Shown here piece after piece: positions 15,277-24,653 of a stretch of 64,000 bases of DNA. This DNA comes from Pedobacter ureilyticus (lineage in GTDB: Bacteria; Bacteroidota; Bacteroidia; Sphingobacteriales; Sphingobacteriaceae): NCBI RefSeq assembly GCF_005925345.1, contig NZ_SSHJ01000007.1, positions 140,201 through 204,200 on the forward strand. The letters run 5' to 3'. The notes beneath the pieces were generated by a model, which did not search any database, was not told the origin of the DNA, and was given only the letters and a program-made list of their open reading frames with translations. How positions within the stretch are numbered: the first letter of the stretch is position 1; every line of letters begins with the position of its first letter. Made by a program: the position numbers and the translations under genes.

Positions 15277-16755
15277 CTATTCAATTTCTAGGGCTTGATT
15301 AATAAGATTTAGAATGTTCATTGGGCCATTCATAGTAAAATTTGTTCCCTGATAAATATTCCCATTTTTGTCAATCAGCAACATAAATGGTAATCCTGCA
15401 ATACTATAATACTTTCCAAAGTCCGACTGCAAGGCATTATTTAACCGAACGTTTAAATATTCTGAAGAAGTATATTTTCCACTTTTTATACCTTCCATCC
15501 ACATATCTTTTTTATTAAAAGCTCCAATAGAAAGATAAATGAAATTCTTATTATTTTTTAATGAAGGATAAATCTTCTCATGAAAATCTTTGTGAAATAT
15601 TGCGCACCATGAGCATCCTGTTACCCACATATCTAGTAGAATTACCTTTCCTCTTAGTGATTTGGTTGAAACTAAACGACCATCTGTGTCAATTGCGGTA
15701 AAATCATATAATTGCGAACCTCGGGTTTTCTTAATTACACTTGAAACCCTTGTTTTTAGTGATGGGATCGTTAGGTACTTCTCACTATCCCTTAATAAAA
15801 AGGCCCAGGTTTCTTGATTGAATAAAGTATAGCTATTTATTCCATAAGAATTTATAAATATATTGGCCAACATTTGTTCTCTCACCAAACCAGAATACTT
15901 GTTTTTTAAAATTTGATAGAAATCATTGAGCGTAACACTATCCGATTTAGTATTAAAGCTCAAATTATATCCCTCTCTTGTGGTCAATGTTCCTAAATAT
16001 ATTGGACAAAACTTCATATCCGAATTAACTTCGTAATCGAGTTCATTCATGTACTTAAGGTATTCCCTCCTTAAAATATTTCTTGCGGTTTGGTTATTTT
16101 TGTATTGAACTGCATACCTATACCTTATTTGGGAGCTCCATTCAAACAAAATATCGCCATATTCATACCGTACTAAATTTTGATCTCTTTTATTTAATCC
16201 CGATGCGCCAATAATTTTATTTTTTTTCATCAGTATTTCGACTGCCAATTCATTAAACTTCGATAAATTTTCTTCTAAGGTAGAAGCATCATTTAGTGAA
16301 ACAGTCGAGTTCCTCAATTCTAATCTAAGGGTTTCTAACGTTTCGGCCATATTATATTTTGCTGATCCAAAACCCGAATAACCAAAAGTTATTGAACCGT
16401 TGGCCTCTTCAATTATCGAAATCGAAACGCTATCAGTATTTTCAAAAAAGCACATTTTACCTCGACTAATTTTTCCATTTCGATGAATACTTAATCTCAT
16501 TTTCGAGGGTTCTTGATAGCTAGGAAGTTGAAAAGAGAAATTGCCGTTTTTGTCAGGTATCTTTCTAATGACATTCCATTTTGAGTTATCCAATGAAAAT
16601 GGTGTAAGATAACCAATAGCTATGGTATCGAAACTACCTTTTTCCTTATCGAATTTAATATGCCCATAAAATATTGGCTTATTTTTATCTTTTGCATTAC
16701 TAACTAGTGCTATTGCCATGAGAGCAAGAGTTAGAATTTGTCTCTTGAAATTCAT
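15277..16755 (-). CDS. TlpA-type thioredoxin-fold protein with N-terminal extension
   Basis: 492 residues. A signal peptide (FKRQILTLALMAIALVSNA) is followed by a ~310-residue N-terminal region (DUF4369-like beta domain, then helical) and a C-terminal TlpA/AhpC thioredoxin domain with VTGCSWC, cysteines 381 and 384, and the cis-proline in AGLPFMLLID (about 456). Acts outside the cytoplasmic membrane, probably reducing disulfides. It is the last gene of the ECF-FecR-SusC-SusD-TlpA run on this strand and faces the MauE/DUF6520 cluster, which also deals with thiols. Confidence 0.82.
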   Translation of the reverse strand: MNFKRQILTLALMAIALVSNAKDKNKPIFYGHIKFDKEKGSFDTIAIGYLTPFSLDNSKWNVIRKIPDKNGNFSFQLPSYQEPSKMRLSIHRNGKISRGKMCFFENTDSVSISIIEEANGSITFGYSGFGSAKYNMAETLETLRLELRNSTVSLNDASTLEENLSKFNELAVEILMKKNKIIGASGLNKRDQNLVRYEYGDILFEWSSQIRYRYAVQYKNNQTARNILRREYLKYMNELDYEVNSDMKFCPIYLGTLTTREGYNLSFNTKSDSVTLNDFYQILKNKYSGLVREQMLANIFINSYGINSYTLFNQETWAFLLRDSEKYLTIPSLKTRVSSVIKKTRGSQLYDFTAIDTDGRLVSTKSLRGKVILLDMWVTGCSWCAIFHKDFHEKIYPSLKNNKNFIYLSIGAFNKKDMWMEGIKSGKYTSSEYLNVRLNNALQSDFGKYYSIAGLPFMLLIDKNGNIYQGTNFTMNGPMNILNLINQALEIE

Positions 16756-16823
16756 ATATATAAAATAAAAGTTCTTTGTAATCGTAAATTAGATCACTAA
16801 CAAAAAGTGAAAGGAATATGATT

Positions 16824-18227
16824 CTAGTATCCCGGATTTTGTGTTATGTTATTATTGTTCATTATTTCTGCAACTGGTATTGGGAATAGCAGATAAATAG
16901 GGTTCCACTTGGGCTTAACTTGAGATAGTATTGCTGTTGCTTTACCTGATCGTTTCAAATCAAACCATCGATGCCCCCATTCACAAAATAATTCAACTTT
17001 CCTTTCCTGTTGTATTGCATCAAGTAGATTTTCTTTGCCAATCTGTGGGATTTTTTGTTCGATTGGAATTAAACCTGCTCTGGACCTTACTATATTGAGG
17101 TCGTTTATGGCTTCCGTAAATTTACCTTGCTGACACTTGGCTTCTGATCGTATTAGGAATTGTTCAGCAAGACGAAATACCATTGAATATTCTGTGACGG
17201 TTGAAGACGATTTGACTTTATACTTGTAGGGAAAATAATATGTAGTGCCACCAACGGCTATGCTCCTTATCCAAGCGGTCTTTCTTTTGTCATTAGGTTC
17301 AAAGCCATTTTCAGCCAGTTGTGGACTTAGTGATACATTGGTGGGAGCTGTAGTTAATACTAAAAGGCTACCTGCAGGAGTATTTTTGCCCGCATCGGGC
17401 ATCAATTGCCAAATAGCTTCTTGACTGGAACTCAAAAATACTTGTTCTAAATCAACAAGTTTATAAAGACTGTTTTTGGATATGACTAAGGACGAATATT
17501 TTTCTGCATTCTGCCAATCTCCCATGTATAAATAAACTCTGGAAAGTAATGCTTGTACAGCATGTCTATTTGGTCTTACCCGTTCTGCCGTAACGTACGA
17601 TTCGCCTAATAAAGTTTCCGCTAATGTTAAATCTTTGAGTATCTGGTCATACACTTCAGGAATTGTTGATCGTTTGAGTTTACTTGTTATTCTATAATCA
17701 GTGCTTAATTGTAGTGGAATTTCGCCATAAAGATTGACTAGGTAATAGTAGCAGAAGGCACGAATAAACAGTGCTTCGCCCATCAATTGATTTTTAACTG
17801 GTGGAGTTATGCCATTTTCTTTGTTTAATCCATCTAAAATAACATTAGCGTCATAAATTCTGGTGTATGAATAAAGTCCAGAATGATTTTCGGGAGTAAT
17901 TTGATTATTGTATTGGGCCAGTTGTTGCCCATATCCGATAAATTCATCTGCTGTAAGTCCACAAATTGTTTGCAGGCTTGTTAAGTCCCCTGAATATACA
18001 GAAGCAGTTGACATTTGTTGATAAATTCCTAATAGCGCCGAAGTTGCGAGATCGTTGTTTTTGAACACATCTGTGACTACAATGCTATTCTTAGGAGCAT
18101 CAATTTCAACAAATTTCTTACATGAACTAAATAAATAGATGAAGGGTAAAATAACCAACCAAAACCAAATTGGCCAATTTTTATGTTTACTGGCGGAAAC
18201 AAATCCTATGTTGAATAAAGTTTTCAT
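16824..18227 (-). CDS. SusD/RagB-family outer-membrane lipoprotein
   Basis: 467 residues. Lipoprotein signal with LFSSCKKF (lipid Cys near residue 36). Helical TPR-like SusD fold features: ALFIRAFCYYYLVNLYGEIPL, LLSRVYLYMGDWQNAEKYS, RSEAKCQQGKFTEAINDLNIVRSRAGL, and the C-terminal LFPIPVAEIMNNNNITQNPGY typical for RagB/SusD. Established role: substrate-binding lid of the SusC channel at the cell surface. It begins 9 bp after the SusC stop. The substrate is not predictable; with no glycosidase nearby, peptides are at least as likely as glycans. Confidence 0.92.
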   Translation of the reverse strand: MKTLFNIGFVSASKHKNWPIWFWLVILPFIYLFSSCKKFVEIDAPKNSIVVTDVFKNNDLATSALLGIYQQMSTASVYSGDLTSLQTICGLTADEFIGYGQQLAQYNNQITPENHSGLYSYTRIYDANVILDGLNKENGITPPVKNQLMGEALFIRAFCYYYLVNLYGEIPLQLSTDYRITSKLKRSTIPEVYDQILKDLTLAETLLGESYVTAERVRPNRHAVQALLSRVYLYMGDWQNAEKYSSLVISKNSLYKLVDLEQVFLSSSQEAIWQLMPDAGKNTPAGSLLVLTTAPTNVSLSPQLAENGFEPNDKRKTAWIRSIAVGGTTYYFPYKYKVKSSSTVTEYSMVFRLAEQFLIRSEAKCQQGKFTEAINDLNIVRSRAGLIPIEQKIPQIGKENLLDAIQQERKVELFCEWGHRWFDLKRSGKATAILSQVKPKWNPIYLLFPIPVAEIMNNNNITQNPGY

Positions 18228-18236
18228 GATAATTGT

Positions 18237-21200
18237 TTATAAGGTGATTTTTAAACCAACAGAAACTGTCCTCAATGGGGGTAGTCGATTGGAGAACTGG
18301 TTTTCAGGATCTAAACCAAGGTAATTTGTGAACGTTAACAGATTTTGGCCTTGAAGATTTAGTTCAAGTGCCTTAATCTTTTTTAATGGCAACCATTTGT
18401 TTGAAAAAACATATCGAATGCTAATATTCTTTAACCTTAGAAAAGAAGCATCGCCGATTGACTGACTGCCCAATCCACTACCCAAAACGAAATTAGAAGT
18501 ACTATTTGTAGAGAATTTGGGAATAGAAGTATCATCACCAGATTTTTGCCATCGCTCTAAAACAAATCGTGGTTGATTTCCATACAAACTGTTAAAATAT
18601 CCTGGTGGGTTATCTGCAACGGTTGAGAGTGAACTTTTACCTTTTTGCTTAACAAAAGACAATAAAAAATCTACACTTATTTGTTTAAATGTTACGGTAT
18701 TAGAAATTCCCCCATAATACTTTTGACCTAGATATTCCACTAAATAAGCATCTGAAGAGTTTCTGACACCATTTTTGTCTATATCTTCATAGACATATAG
18801 ACCAGACAGCGGATCGACCCAACTGTTCGGATATTTCTTTAAACTGTTTATTGGTTTACCAATAATAAAGGAAGTTGAGTAGGCAGAAGAAGTTAGATTT
18901 GGAAAATCTATTAGGCTATTGTTTGGCCTGGTAAAGTTTAAGTTTGCCGTCCACTGCCAATTCTTTTTATCTAGGATTTTAAAGGTCCCTTCAAATTCCC
19001 AACCAGTATTCTGTACTATTGCTGGTAAGTTCCCTGTCAATCCTCCACGTCCTACACTTATAGGTAGGTTTAACGAAACCAATTGATTAGACGACCTGTT
19101 TCTAAAATATGCAATCTGTAAGTTTATTCTATCTTTTAGTAAGCCTAGCTCTATTGCTCCTTCTGTTTTTCGATTTGTTTCCCATGCGTAATCTGCATTA
19201 GCTAGTATGCTCGTCAACAATGTAGGAACTCCTTGGTAAGAAGGGTTGTTTGTCAGTAACTGCATATATTTATAATCGCCAATTTGATCATTGCCAGTTA
19301 CCCCATAGCTCGCTCTGACTTTGCCAAAGCTTATAAACGGCAGGTTTCTTTTTATAAAATTTTCCTCCGAAAATATCCACGCTCCTCCAACTGCGCCAAA
19401 ATTTGCAAACTGCTTTCCAGGCCCGAATCTACTGCTACCGTCTCTCCTCCATGTCAGATTTATTAGATATTTATTCTGCCAATTGTAATTTACCCTTCCA
19501 AAAAATGCAGCATATTTATATTGTATGTAACTTGATTCTGAAATGCTAAATACTGAGGCGGCAGAGATTTCTTTCATTAGTTCATCACTATTAAAGTTTG
19601 ATGCTCTGATATTTCGATATTCTGATGTACTTTTTTGAAATGTCATTCCTGCAAGAAGATCTAATTTTCCCTTTGAAAGCGTCGTATTATAATTTAATTG
19701 AGGTTCGATTATCCAAGAATTGACATAGTTGTTACCAAAAAGAGTTGCTCTGGATGCCGTCGTAGGATTAGTTGAGGGGGACTTCGCACTATTAGGACGA
19801 ACATCTATTTCTTCGCTTTTAATCTGATTATAGCCAAGCGATGACCTAAATGACAATCCTTTAAAAATATCAAAGCTGATATTCGCATTTCCTAACAAGT
19901 TGTCCCTCGAAGAATCTTTTGTGTTAAGGAGCTGGGCCATTGGGTTAGATGATGTTGGTATCGGAATACCGTTATAATTCCAATTTAGGTTTCCATATTC
20001 ATCATAAGAATCAGGAATATTCGGTGCTAGAAAAATATATTGTGTAAAATCAGTCGTTATATTACTAGCCGTTATTGAATACATTGTAGTTAAGGCAATT
20101 TTTAAACGGCTGTTTAGCAAATCAAAATTTAAGTTATAATTTGCTCCACCTCTTCTAAATCCATTTTTCCCTGGAAATACGCTTCCCTCATTTAGATAGT
20201 TGCCACTAAGTATAAAATTTAAGCTTTTATTGCCACCTGATATATTTAATGAAGCATTAGTAGCAATGGCTGTTCCTCCAATTAGTTTTTCCTGCCAATC
20301 TGTATATTTTGATTTATCCCAAACACCATTTACATCATAATCGGTTGATGCTGGCAAAAGGCCATCATTTTTGAAAGCTTCCATTCTCATGTTTATATAT
20401 TCACCGGTGTTCATCATATCTAAGCGATGACCGACCTGACTAAAACTCTGAGAAAGGTTTGCTGATACCTGGGTTTCTCCTGCTCTGGCCTTTTTTGTTG
20501 TGATTAAAACTACACCATTTGCACCACGTGAACCGTAAATAGCCGTAGCATCCGCATCCTTTAATATTTCTATACTTTGGATGTCACTTGGATTTAACAT
20601 ACTCAATGGGTTAACTCCTGTTGGGGTTTCCGATTGGCCTCCAACTATAGTATTTAAATTTAAAGTACTTAATCTTGTAGAAGGAAAATTTACTCCATCT
20701 ATAATGTAAAGTGGATCGTTTCCACTCCGCAAGCTGTTTTGTCCTCTTATCTTAACTATAAATCCTGCATCCGAAAACCCAGTAAGTTGGGTGATTTCTA
20801 CGCCCGCTACTCTATTTTGAAGTGCCTGTAATGGATTTAAAACTGGTTGTTTTTCAATAGTTTCGGAAGTAATTCTAGATATTGAGCCAGTTCTTTCTCG
20901 ATCTTTAACGGTATAATACCCCGCATTTATCTCTATGCTTTTAAGCGTACTTGCTTCTTGTATCAAGGTAACAATTAAAAAAACGTCCCTAGTAACTGGC
21001 TTTTCAATTGAACTGTAGCCTAAATAGCTGAATTGCAATACTAAATTGTCATAATCAGAAACTACAATTGAAAACTCGCCAACACTATTTGTTTGTGTTG
21101 TTTTATTAGTGTTTTTTAATCTGACCGTTACGCCAGACATTGGTGATCCCTGCTCGTCTATTACTTTTCCTTTGGCCGGAAAGTCCAGAGCTTTGCTGTT

Positions 21201-21611
21201 TTCTTGAATATTATTGGGTTTATTCTTGCGTTTTATAACGACTGTTTTGTCAAAAATTTCAAAAGAATATGGCAAGCCTTTTAAGCACTGTTCAAGTACC
21301 TGCTGAATGCTCGCATTTTTGATTGACACTGAAATTTTGCTGGTCTTATCAATTTCCTCTTTATCGTACCAAAAGCTAAATCCAGTCTGTTTCTTTATTT
21401 CATTAAAAACAGTTTCTAGCGAAGCATCTTTTAATGTGAGATTTACGCTTTGTGCATTAACTGTTGCAGTAACCTTGAAACAGGTTAACAATAACAGCAT
21501 TAATGCAACACTGACGCTCTTAGGGAGTTTGAGTTTTGCAATTGGCTTACATCCAGCCACTAGTAGCCACTTCCACCTAAAAAGGGGAGAGTGATGTTTA
21601 AAAAAAATCAT
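18237..21611 (-). CDS. SusC/RagA TonB-dependent outer-membrane transporter with STN domain
   Basis: 1124 residues. After the signal region (ending near TVNAQSVNL) there is an STN secretin/TonB short N-terminal domain (about 55-125, ETVFNEIKKQTGFSFWYDKEE), a carboxypeptidase-regulatory-like domain (GKVIDEQGSPMSGVTVRLKN), the plug (LQNRVAGVEI ... ILKDADATAIYGSRGANGVVLITTK with gaps) and a long barrel ending LRTVSVGLKITL. The STN domain identifies a transducer type that signals to FecR/ECF sigma, and those genes lie just upstream. A candidate antisense RNA overlaps its leader. Confidence 0.94.
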   Translation of the reverse strand: MIFFKHHSPLFRWKWLLVAGCKPIAKLKLPKSVSVALMLLLLTCFKVTATVNAQSVNLTLKDASLETVFNEIKKQTGFSFWYDKEEIDKTSKISVSIKNASIQQVLEQCLKGLPYSFEIFDKTVVIKRKNKPNNIQENSKALDFPAKGKVIDEQGSPMSGVTVRLKNTNKTTQTNSVGEFSIVVSDYDNLVLQFSYLGYSSIEKPVTRDVFLIVTLIQEASTLKSIEINAGYYTVKDRERTGSISRITSETIEKQPVLNPLQALQNRVAGVEITQLTGFSDAGFIVKIRGQNSLRSGNDPLYIIDGVNFPSTRLSTLNLNTIVGGQSETPTGVNPLSMLNPSDIQSIEILKDADATAIYGSRGANGVVLITTKKARAGETQVSANLSQSFSQVGHRLDMMNTGEYINMRMEAFKNDGLLPASTDYDVNGVWDKSKYTDWQEKLIGGTAIATNASLNISGGNKSLNFILSGNYLNEGSVFPGKNGFRRGGANYNLNFDLLNSRLKIALTTMYSITASNITTDFTQYIFLAPNIPDSYDEYGNLNWNYNGIPIPTSSNPMAQLLNTKDSSRDNLLGNANISFDIFKGLSFRSSLGYNQIKSEEIDVRPNSAKSPSTNPTTASRATLFGNNYVNSWIIEPQLNYNTTLSKGKLDLLAGMTFQKSTSEYRNIRASNFNSDELMKEISAASVFSISESSYIQYKYAAFFGRVNYNWQNKYLINLTWRRDGSSRFGPGKQFANFGAVGGAWIFSEENFIKRNLPFISFGKVRASYGVTGNDQIGDYKYMQLLTNNPSYQGVPTLLTSILANADYAWETNRKTEGAIELGLLKDRINLQIAYFRNRSSNQLVSLNLPISVGRGGLTGNLPAIVQNTGWEFEGTFKILDKKNWQWTANLNFTRPNNSLIDFPNLTSSAYSTSFIIGKPINSLKKYPNSWVDPLSGLYVYEDIDKNGVRNSSDAYLVEYLGQKYYGGISNTVTFKQISVDFLLSFVKQKGKSSLSTVADNPPGYFNSLYGNQPRFVLERWQKSGDDTSIPKFSTNSTSNFVLGSGLGSQSIGDASFLRLKNISIRYVFSNKWLPLKKIKALELNLQGQNLLTFTNYLGLDPENQFSNRLPPLRTVSVGLKITL

Positions 21612-21619
21612 ACTTTTGT

Positions 21620-21725
21620 AAGGTTTGGGTTAGTTGAACAAATTATCTTCACGGATACTGCTTTTTGCAGTTTGGTTAATTCCCCAAATTATACCGGATG
21701 TGTTCGAAGCACATCCGGCTTTTTT
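21620..21725 (+). ncRNA. candidate antisense sRNA in the fecR-susC gap
   Basis: On the + strand, against all neighbouring genes, there is a TAnnTTTG-type -7 element TACTTTTG (21611-21618), a first hairpin ACTGC/GCAGT (21657-21671), and a strong intrinsic terminator CCGGATGTG (21694-21702) / CACATCCGG (21710-21718) followed by CTTTTTT. The RNA would be about 95-105 nt and complementary to the susC leader. Cis-antisense RNAs in exactly this place are known for Bacteroides polysaccharide-utilisation loci (DonS type). No good -33 element is visible. Confidence 0.5.
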
Positions 21726-21781
21726 ATATGGGGATTATTAACTAGCACTAAATTTTCCTTTATTTCATTGGCACTTCATTT

Positions 21782-22885
21782 TTAAGGTTTAACAATCAGT
21801 TTGTAGGTTAAATTATCTTGTCTTTCGATGGTAAAGTTGATACCACTGTAAGCTAAAATCTTTAAAAGCACAGATAGGTTTGAACTTCGTGATATTCCAC
21901 CGTTAAATTTTCTATCTGATATAGTGCCCCTATATTCCACATCTAAATTGTACCAGCGAGAAGCCTGTTTTAATATGGCTTTTATATCAGCATTTTTAAA
22001 TTCCAATCTGCCATTTTTCCAAGCTAAGGCGGTTTCAAGATCAGCATCTTGAACTTTGATCCCCTGATGACTAACTATTGATTGTCGATTGGGGCTAAGC
22101 ATTATTTGTTTTGCTTTTTGGCTGGTTACTCTTACAGAACCTTCCAACAAAGTAGTAACAGTGTTGCCATCATCTTTATAATCATTGATATTGAAATGAG
22201 TTCCCAAAACCTCAACGGTCTGTAAAGAGCTTTTAACAACAAATGGTTTAGTCTTATTAGGAGCCACCTCGAAGTATGCTTCCCCAATAAGTTCTACGAT
22301 ACGTTGCTTAGTATTTTCAAAAGAAATGGGATATTTCAATGATGATGAGGCATTTAACCAAACTTTTGTACTGTCCTGCAATATAATCTGATATTGGCCA
22401 CCCCTTGGAGTGGAAAAGGTTTGTACACCAGATTTCTGTTCAATATTACTTACAGTTGTGCCATCTGAATAGATTAACCCACTAGCCGTTACAATTACAA
22501 TTTTCTTCGAGCCGTTTAAATTGATTGTTTTTCCATTATTTAATGTAATACTCGCCTGGTTGCTCCCAGGGGAAATATCCGTTATAATTTGTTTGTTTGG
22601 TTCTAAACTTAACCTGTCGAAAATTTCCCACGTACCTACAGTAAGCAGAGTAACGGCGGCGATTGCGCCAATTCCTTTCCAAAGATTTATTTTGAGAACT
22701 TGCTTTTTGGATTTAGGCAATTCCTTATAGATTTCTTTGCCTATTTCTGCAATCATTTCATCAGAAATATCAATTTCATGTTCATTAAAATCTAAAAATG
22801 AACTTTCTACAAGAGACTTTTCCGCCTCGGTACACTCACCTGCAATATATCTATTGAGCAGTTGTTTAGCTTCTTCCGTATTCAT
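21782..22885 (-). CDS. FecR-family anti-sigma factor
   Basis: 367 residues. N-terminal cytoplasmic anti-sigma part (LLNRYIAGECTEAEKSLVESSF), a single membrane helix at about 70-88 (GIGAIAAVTLLTVGTWEIF), then the periplasmic FecR domain (FSTPRGGQYQIILQDSTKVWLNASSSLKYP in parts; VELIGEAYFEVAPNKTKPFVVKSS) and a C-terminal STN-like domain (LEFKNADIKAILKQASRWYNLDVEY). It receives the signal from the SusC STN domain and frees the ECF sigma factor encoded next to it. All four genes lie on the same strand. Confidence 0.92.
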   Translation of the reverse strand: MNTEEAKQLLNRYIAGECTEAEKSLVESSFLDFNEHEIDISDEMIAEIGKEIYKELPKSKKQVLKINLWKGIGAIAAVTLLTVGTWEIFDRLSLEPNKQIITDISPGSNQASITLNNGKTINLNGSKKIVIVTASGLIYSDGTTVSNIEQKSGVQTFSTPRGGQYQIILQDSTKVWLNASSSLKYPISFENTKQRIVELIGEAYFEVAPNKTKPFVVKSSLQTVEVLGTHFNINDYKDDGNTVTTLLEGSVRVTSQKAKQIMLSPNRQSIVSHQGIKVQDADLETALAWKNGRLEFKNADIKAILKQASRWYNLDVEYRGTISDRKFNGGISRSSNLSVLLKILAYSGINFTIERQDNLTYKLIVKP

Positions 22886-22966
22886 GATACTGATGGGTTG
22901 ATTGGAAGCTAGTACAGGAAAGCGTTTGTAAACTTGAAGATTTTTTTTACTTTTTATTTGGCACTA

Positions 22967-23530
22967 CTAAAATAGGAGTAGAATGTTCAGCTTTGCCTTT
23001 AGTATTTTGAGGGCATTACTGATCTGGTGGGAAACATTGCTTTCAGTAGTATCGAGTTTATTCGCAATTTCTTTGTTTGTGAAATGTTCCTTTCGGCTTA
23101 ACATGAAAATCTCCTTCATTTTTTTTGGAAGATTTTGGACTTGCTTTTCAATATATTCTGCTAGCTGTCTTTCCCTTATCTTATTATCGGCATGATCTGT
23201 TTTGGGCGCTAATGCTAGACCTTTAAGGACTTCTATATATTTTGCTTCAACCTTTTCATGGGCAAAAAAATTAAGCATGCTAGTTTTAAGCGATATATAT
23301 AAAAATTGAGATAGATTGCCGTTCTCTAAAATAGCTTCTCTTTTAAGCCAGAGTTTGGTAAACAGATCTTGCACAAAATCCTTTGCCAAATCTTTATCCC
23401 TTAACTTTTTAAATGAAAAGGAAAACATCAAATAATAATACCGTTTGTAAATCTGGGTATAGGCCAAATGATCTCCATCTCTTAGCAGAGTTACTAATTG
23501 ACTATCGGTAAAGGTTTGATAACCAGACAT
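22967..23530 (-). CDS. ECF sigma-70 factor (FecI-like)
   Basis: 187 residues. Region 2: YKRYYYLMFSFSFKKLRDKDLAKDFVQDLFTKLWLKR; region 4: LPKKMKEIFMLSRKEHFTNKEIANKLDTTESNVSHQISNALKILK (both quoted in parts here as landmarks: FVQDLFTKLW and TNKEIANKLDTTESNV). It directs transcription of the downstream SusC/SusD genes when released by FecR. The start is preceded by a structured region that resembles 6S RNA (23585-23779), so its own promoter must be in 23530-23585 or upstream of that RNA. Confidence 0.92.
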   Translation of the reverse strand: MSGYQTFTDSQLVTLLRDGDHLAYTQIYKRYYYLMFSFSFKKLRDKDLAKDFVQDLFTKLWLKREAILENGNLSQFLYISLKTSMLNFFAHEKVEAKYIEVLKGLALAPKTDHADNKIRERQLAEYIEKQVQNLPKKMKEIFMLSRKEHFTNKEIANKLDTTESNVSHQISNALKILKAKLNILLLF

Positions 23531-23584
23531 TGCTCATTATTATTTCTAATAACGAACCAAAGACCTGCGGATTAATAACAATAG

Positions 23585-23779
23585 GGCTGATAACCCGCCA
23601 TGTCTATGCACTGTAGGCTCTGGTAAGCCAGCCTCTCCCAAAGGAGAGGTTCTCATACATAAAACATAAGCGAGTACCAGCCCTATAGTTTTTATAGGGT
23701 TTAGGCACTCTACTTACGCTCACATGAGAATTTACCAGATTTACAGTGTGAGGCTCGTAAGCCGTATCTATCTTTTAGA
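23585..23779 (-). ncRNA. 6S-like rod-shaped non-coding RNA (candidate)
   Basis: Reading the minus strand, the segment folds into one long interrupted rod: CACTGTA with TACAGTG, CTGGTAA with TTACCAG, TTCTCAT with ATGAGAA, CGTAAG with CTTATG, GAGTGCC with GGTACTC and an apical CCCTATA/TATAGGG hairpin (plus coordinates 23681-23699). The 3' side of the central bubble holds a small hairpin, CCTCTCC/GGAGAGG (23632-23649). A -7 element TAAATTTG is at 23786-23793, giving a start near 23779 and about 195 nt. Length and shape match 6S RNA (SsrS); a structured leader of the sigma gene is the alternative. Confidence 0.45.
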
Positions 23780-24023
23780 ATACGACAAATTTATAAAATT
23801 AATCAAATAACACGCTCTCTTTTGATAGGTATAAATTCTTATTTTGTTATGAATTAATACCGATACAAAACGTTTTCATTCCATTATAACATTATTGTAG
23901 ATCAAATATACTTAAATTATTACTAAAATAGCAATTTTTAATACTGATATAGTAATTATTATTTTTACATCAGTATTATTTCATGGATATGGGCCAATTG
24001 TTACGGATTTTTATACAAATTCT

Positions 24024-24338
24024 ATGGCCACTAAAATAAATTCCGAGCGACTTAAAAGTACTCTTGTCTCACTTAAAGCAAGATTTGAAACAGGTACAAT
24101 TACCAGTATGGATGATCTTACTGATATGTATATTACTGGATTAATTACAATATTAGGAATGGGATACGATAGTTTTATAAATAAATGTACATCTCCTGAA
24201 AAATTTGTAGTTGAAGATTTAGTAAAAATGTCTCAAGTGTTTGATGTTGATATTAATTTGATAATGAAAGTTGTTTTATCTCAAGCTACCAAAAACGTAA
24301 AACCAAAAGATGTTTCTCGGTTTTTAACAAGTAAATAG
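24024..24338 (+). CDS. hypothetical protein, small helical
   Basis: 104 residues, no signal peptide or membrane helix; helical throughout, with IITNSERL-like N-terminus (MATKINSERLKSTLVSLKAR) and a C-terminal portion (EDLVKMSQVFDVDINLIMKVV) that resembles the start of an XRE-type helix-turn-helix. Possibly a small DNA-binding regulator or antitoxin-like protein; no partner gene is coupled to it. The AT-rich upstream region 23800-24020 contains several TAATACTGATAT-like stretches but no other gene. Confidence 0.55.
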   Translation: MATKINSERLKSTLVSLKARFETGTITSMDDLTDMYITGLITILGMGYDSFINKCTSPEKFVVEDLVKMSQVFDVDINLIMKVVLSQATKNVKPKDVSRFLTSK

Positions 24339-24420
24339 AGGCTTTATTTTGGTTTTTTTATTTTCGTATATTTGTCTTTAGTCATCATTTTAAGTAATCA
24401 TTCAAACAAAGGGGGTAAAT

Positions 24421-24653
24421 ATGTATTCAGAAGCAAGAAAACTACATCTTATAGAAGACGTACTTAAAATTAAAAGTGAAGCTGTATTGACAGAAGTAGA
24501 AAACATTGTAAAAAAAAGGCTGTTCGTCCAAAACAAGCTGAAAAAGCATCAGCAAAGGATTTTTTAGGGCTTATTTCAGAAAAGGATATTAAATTGATGG
24601 AAAATGCCATTGAACAAGGCTGTGAACAAGTGAACCCTGATGACTGGAAATAA
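24421..24653 (+). pseudogene. VapB-like antitoxin, frameshifted
   Basis: ATG at 24421 follows a GGGGGT ribosome site and a TATATTTG -7 element (24367-24374). The frame reads MYSEARKLHLIEDVLKIKSE ... VENIVKK and then derails at a run of seven A (24511-24517). One base out of register the sense continues: AVRPKQAEKASAKDFLGLIS, then EKDIKLMENAIEQGCEQVNPDDWK and a stop at 24651-24653 overlapping the toxin start. A one-base deletion (or sequencing error) in the A tract therefore breaks the antitoxin. Confidence 0.75.

Noticed and set aside
18139..18324. Open frames antisense to the SusC/SusD genes
   Set aside because: Several long frames lie opposite these genes, but they start without ribosome sites and have no recognisable sequence; the sense genes are unambiguous.
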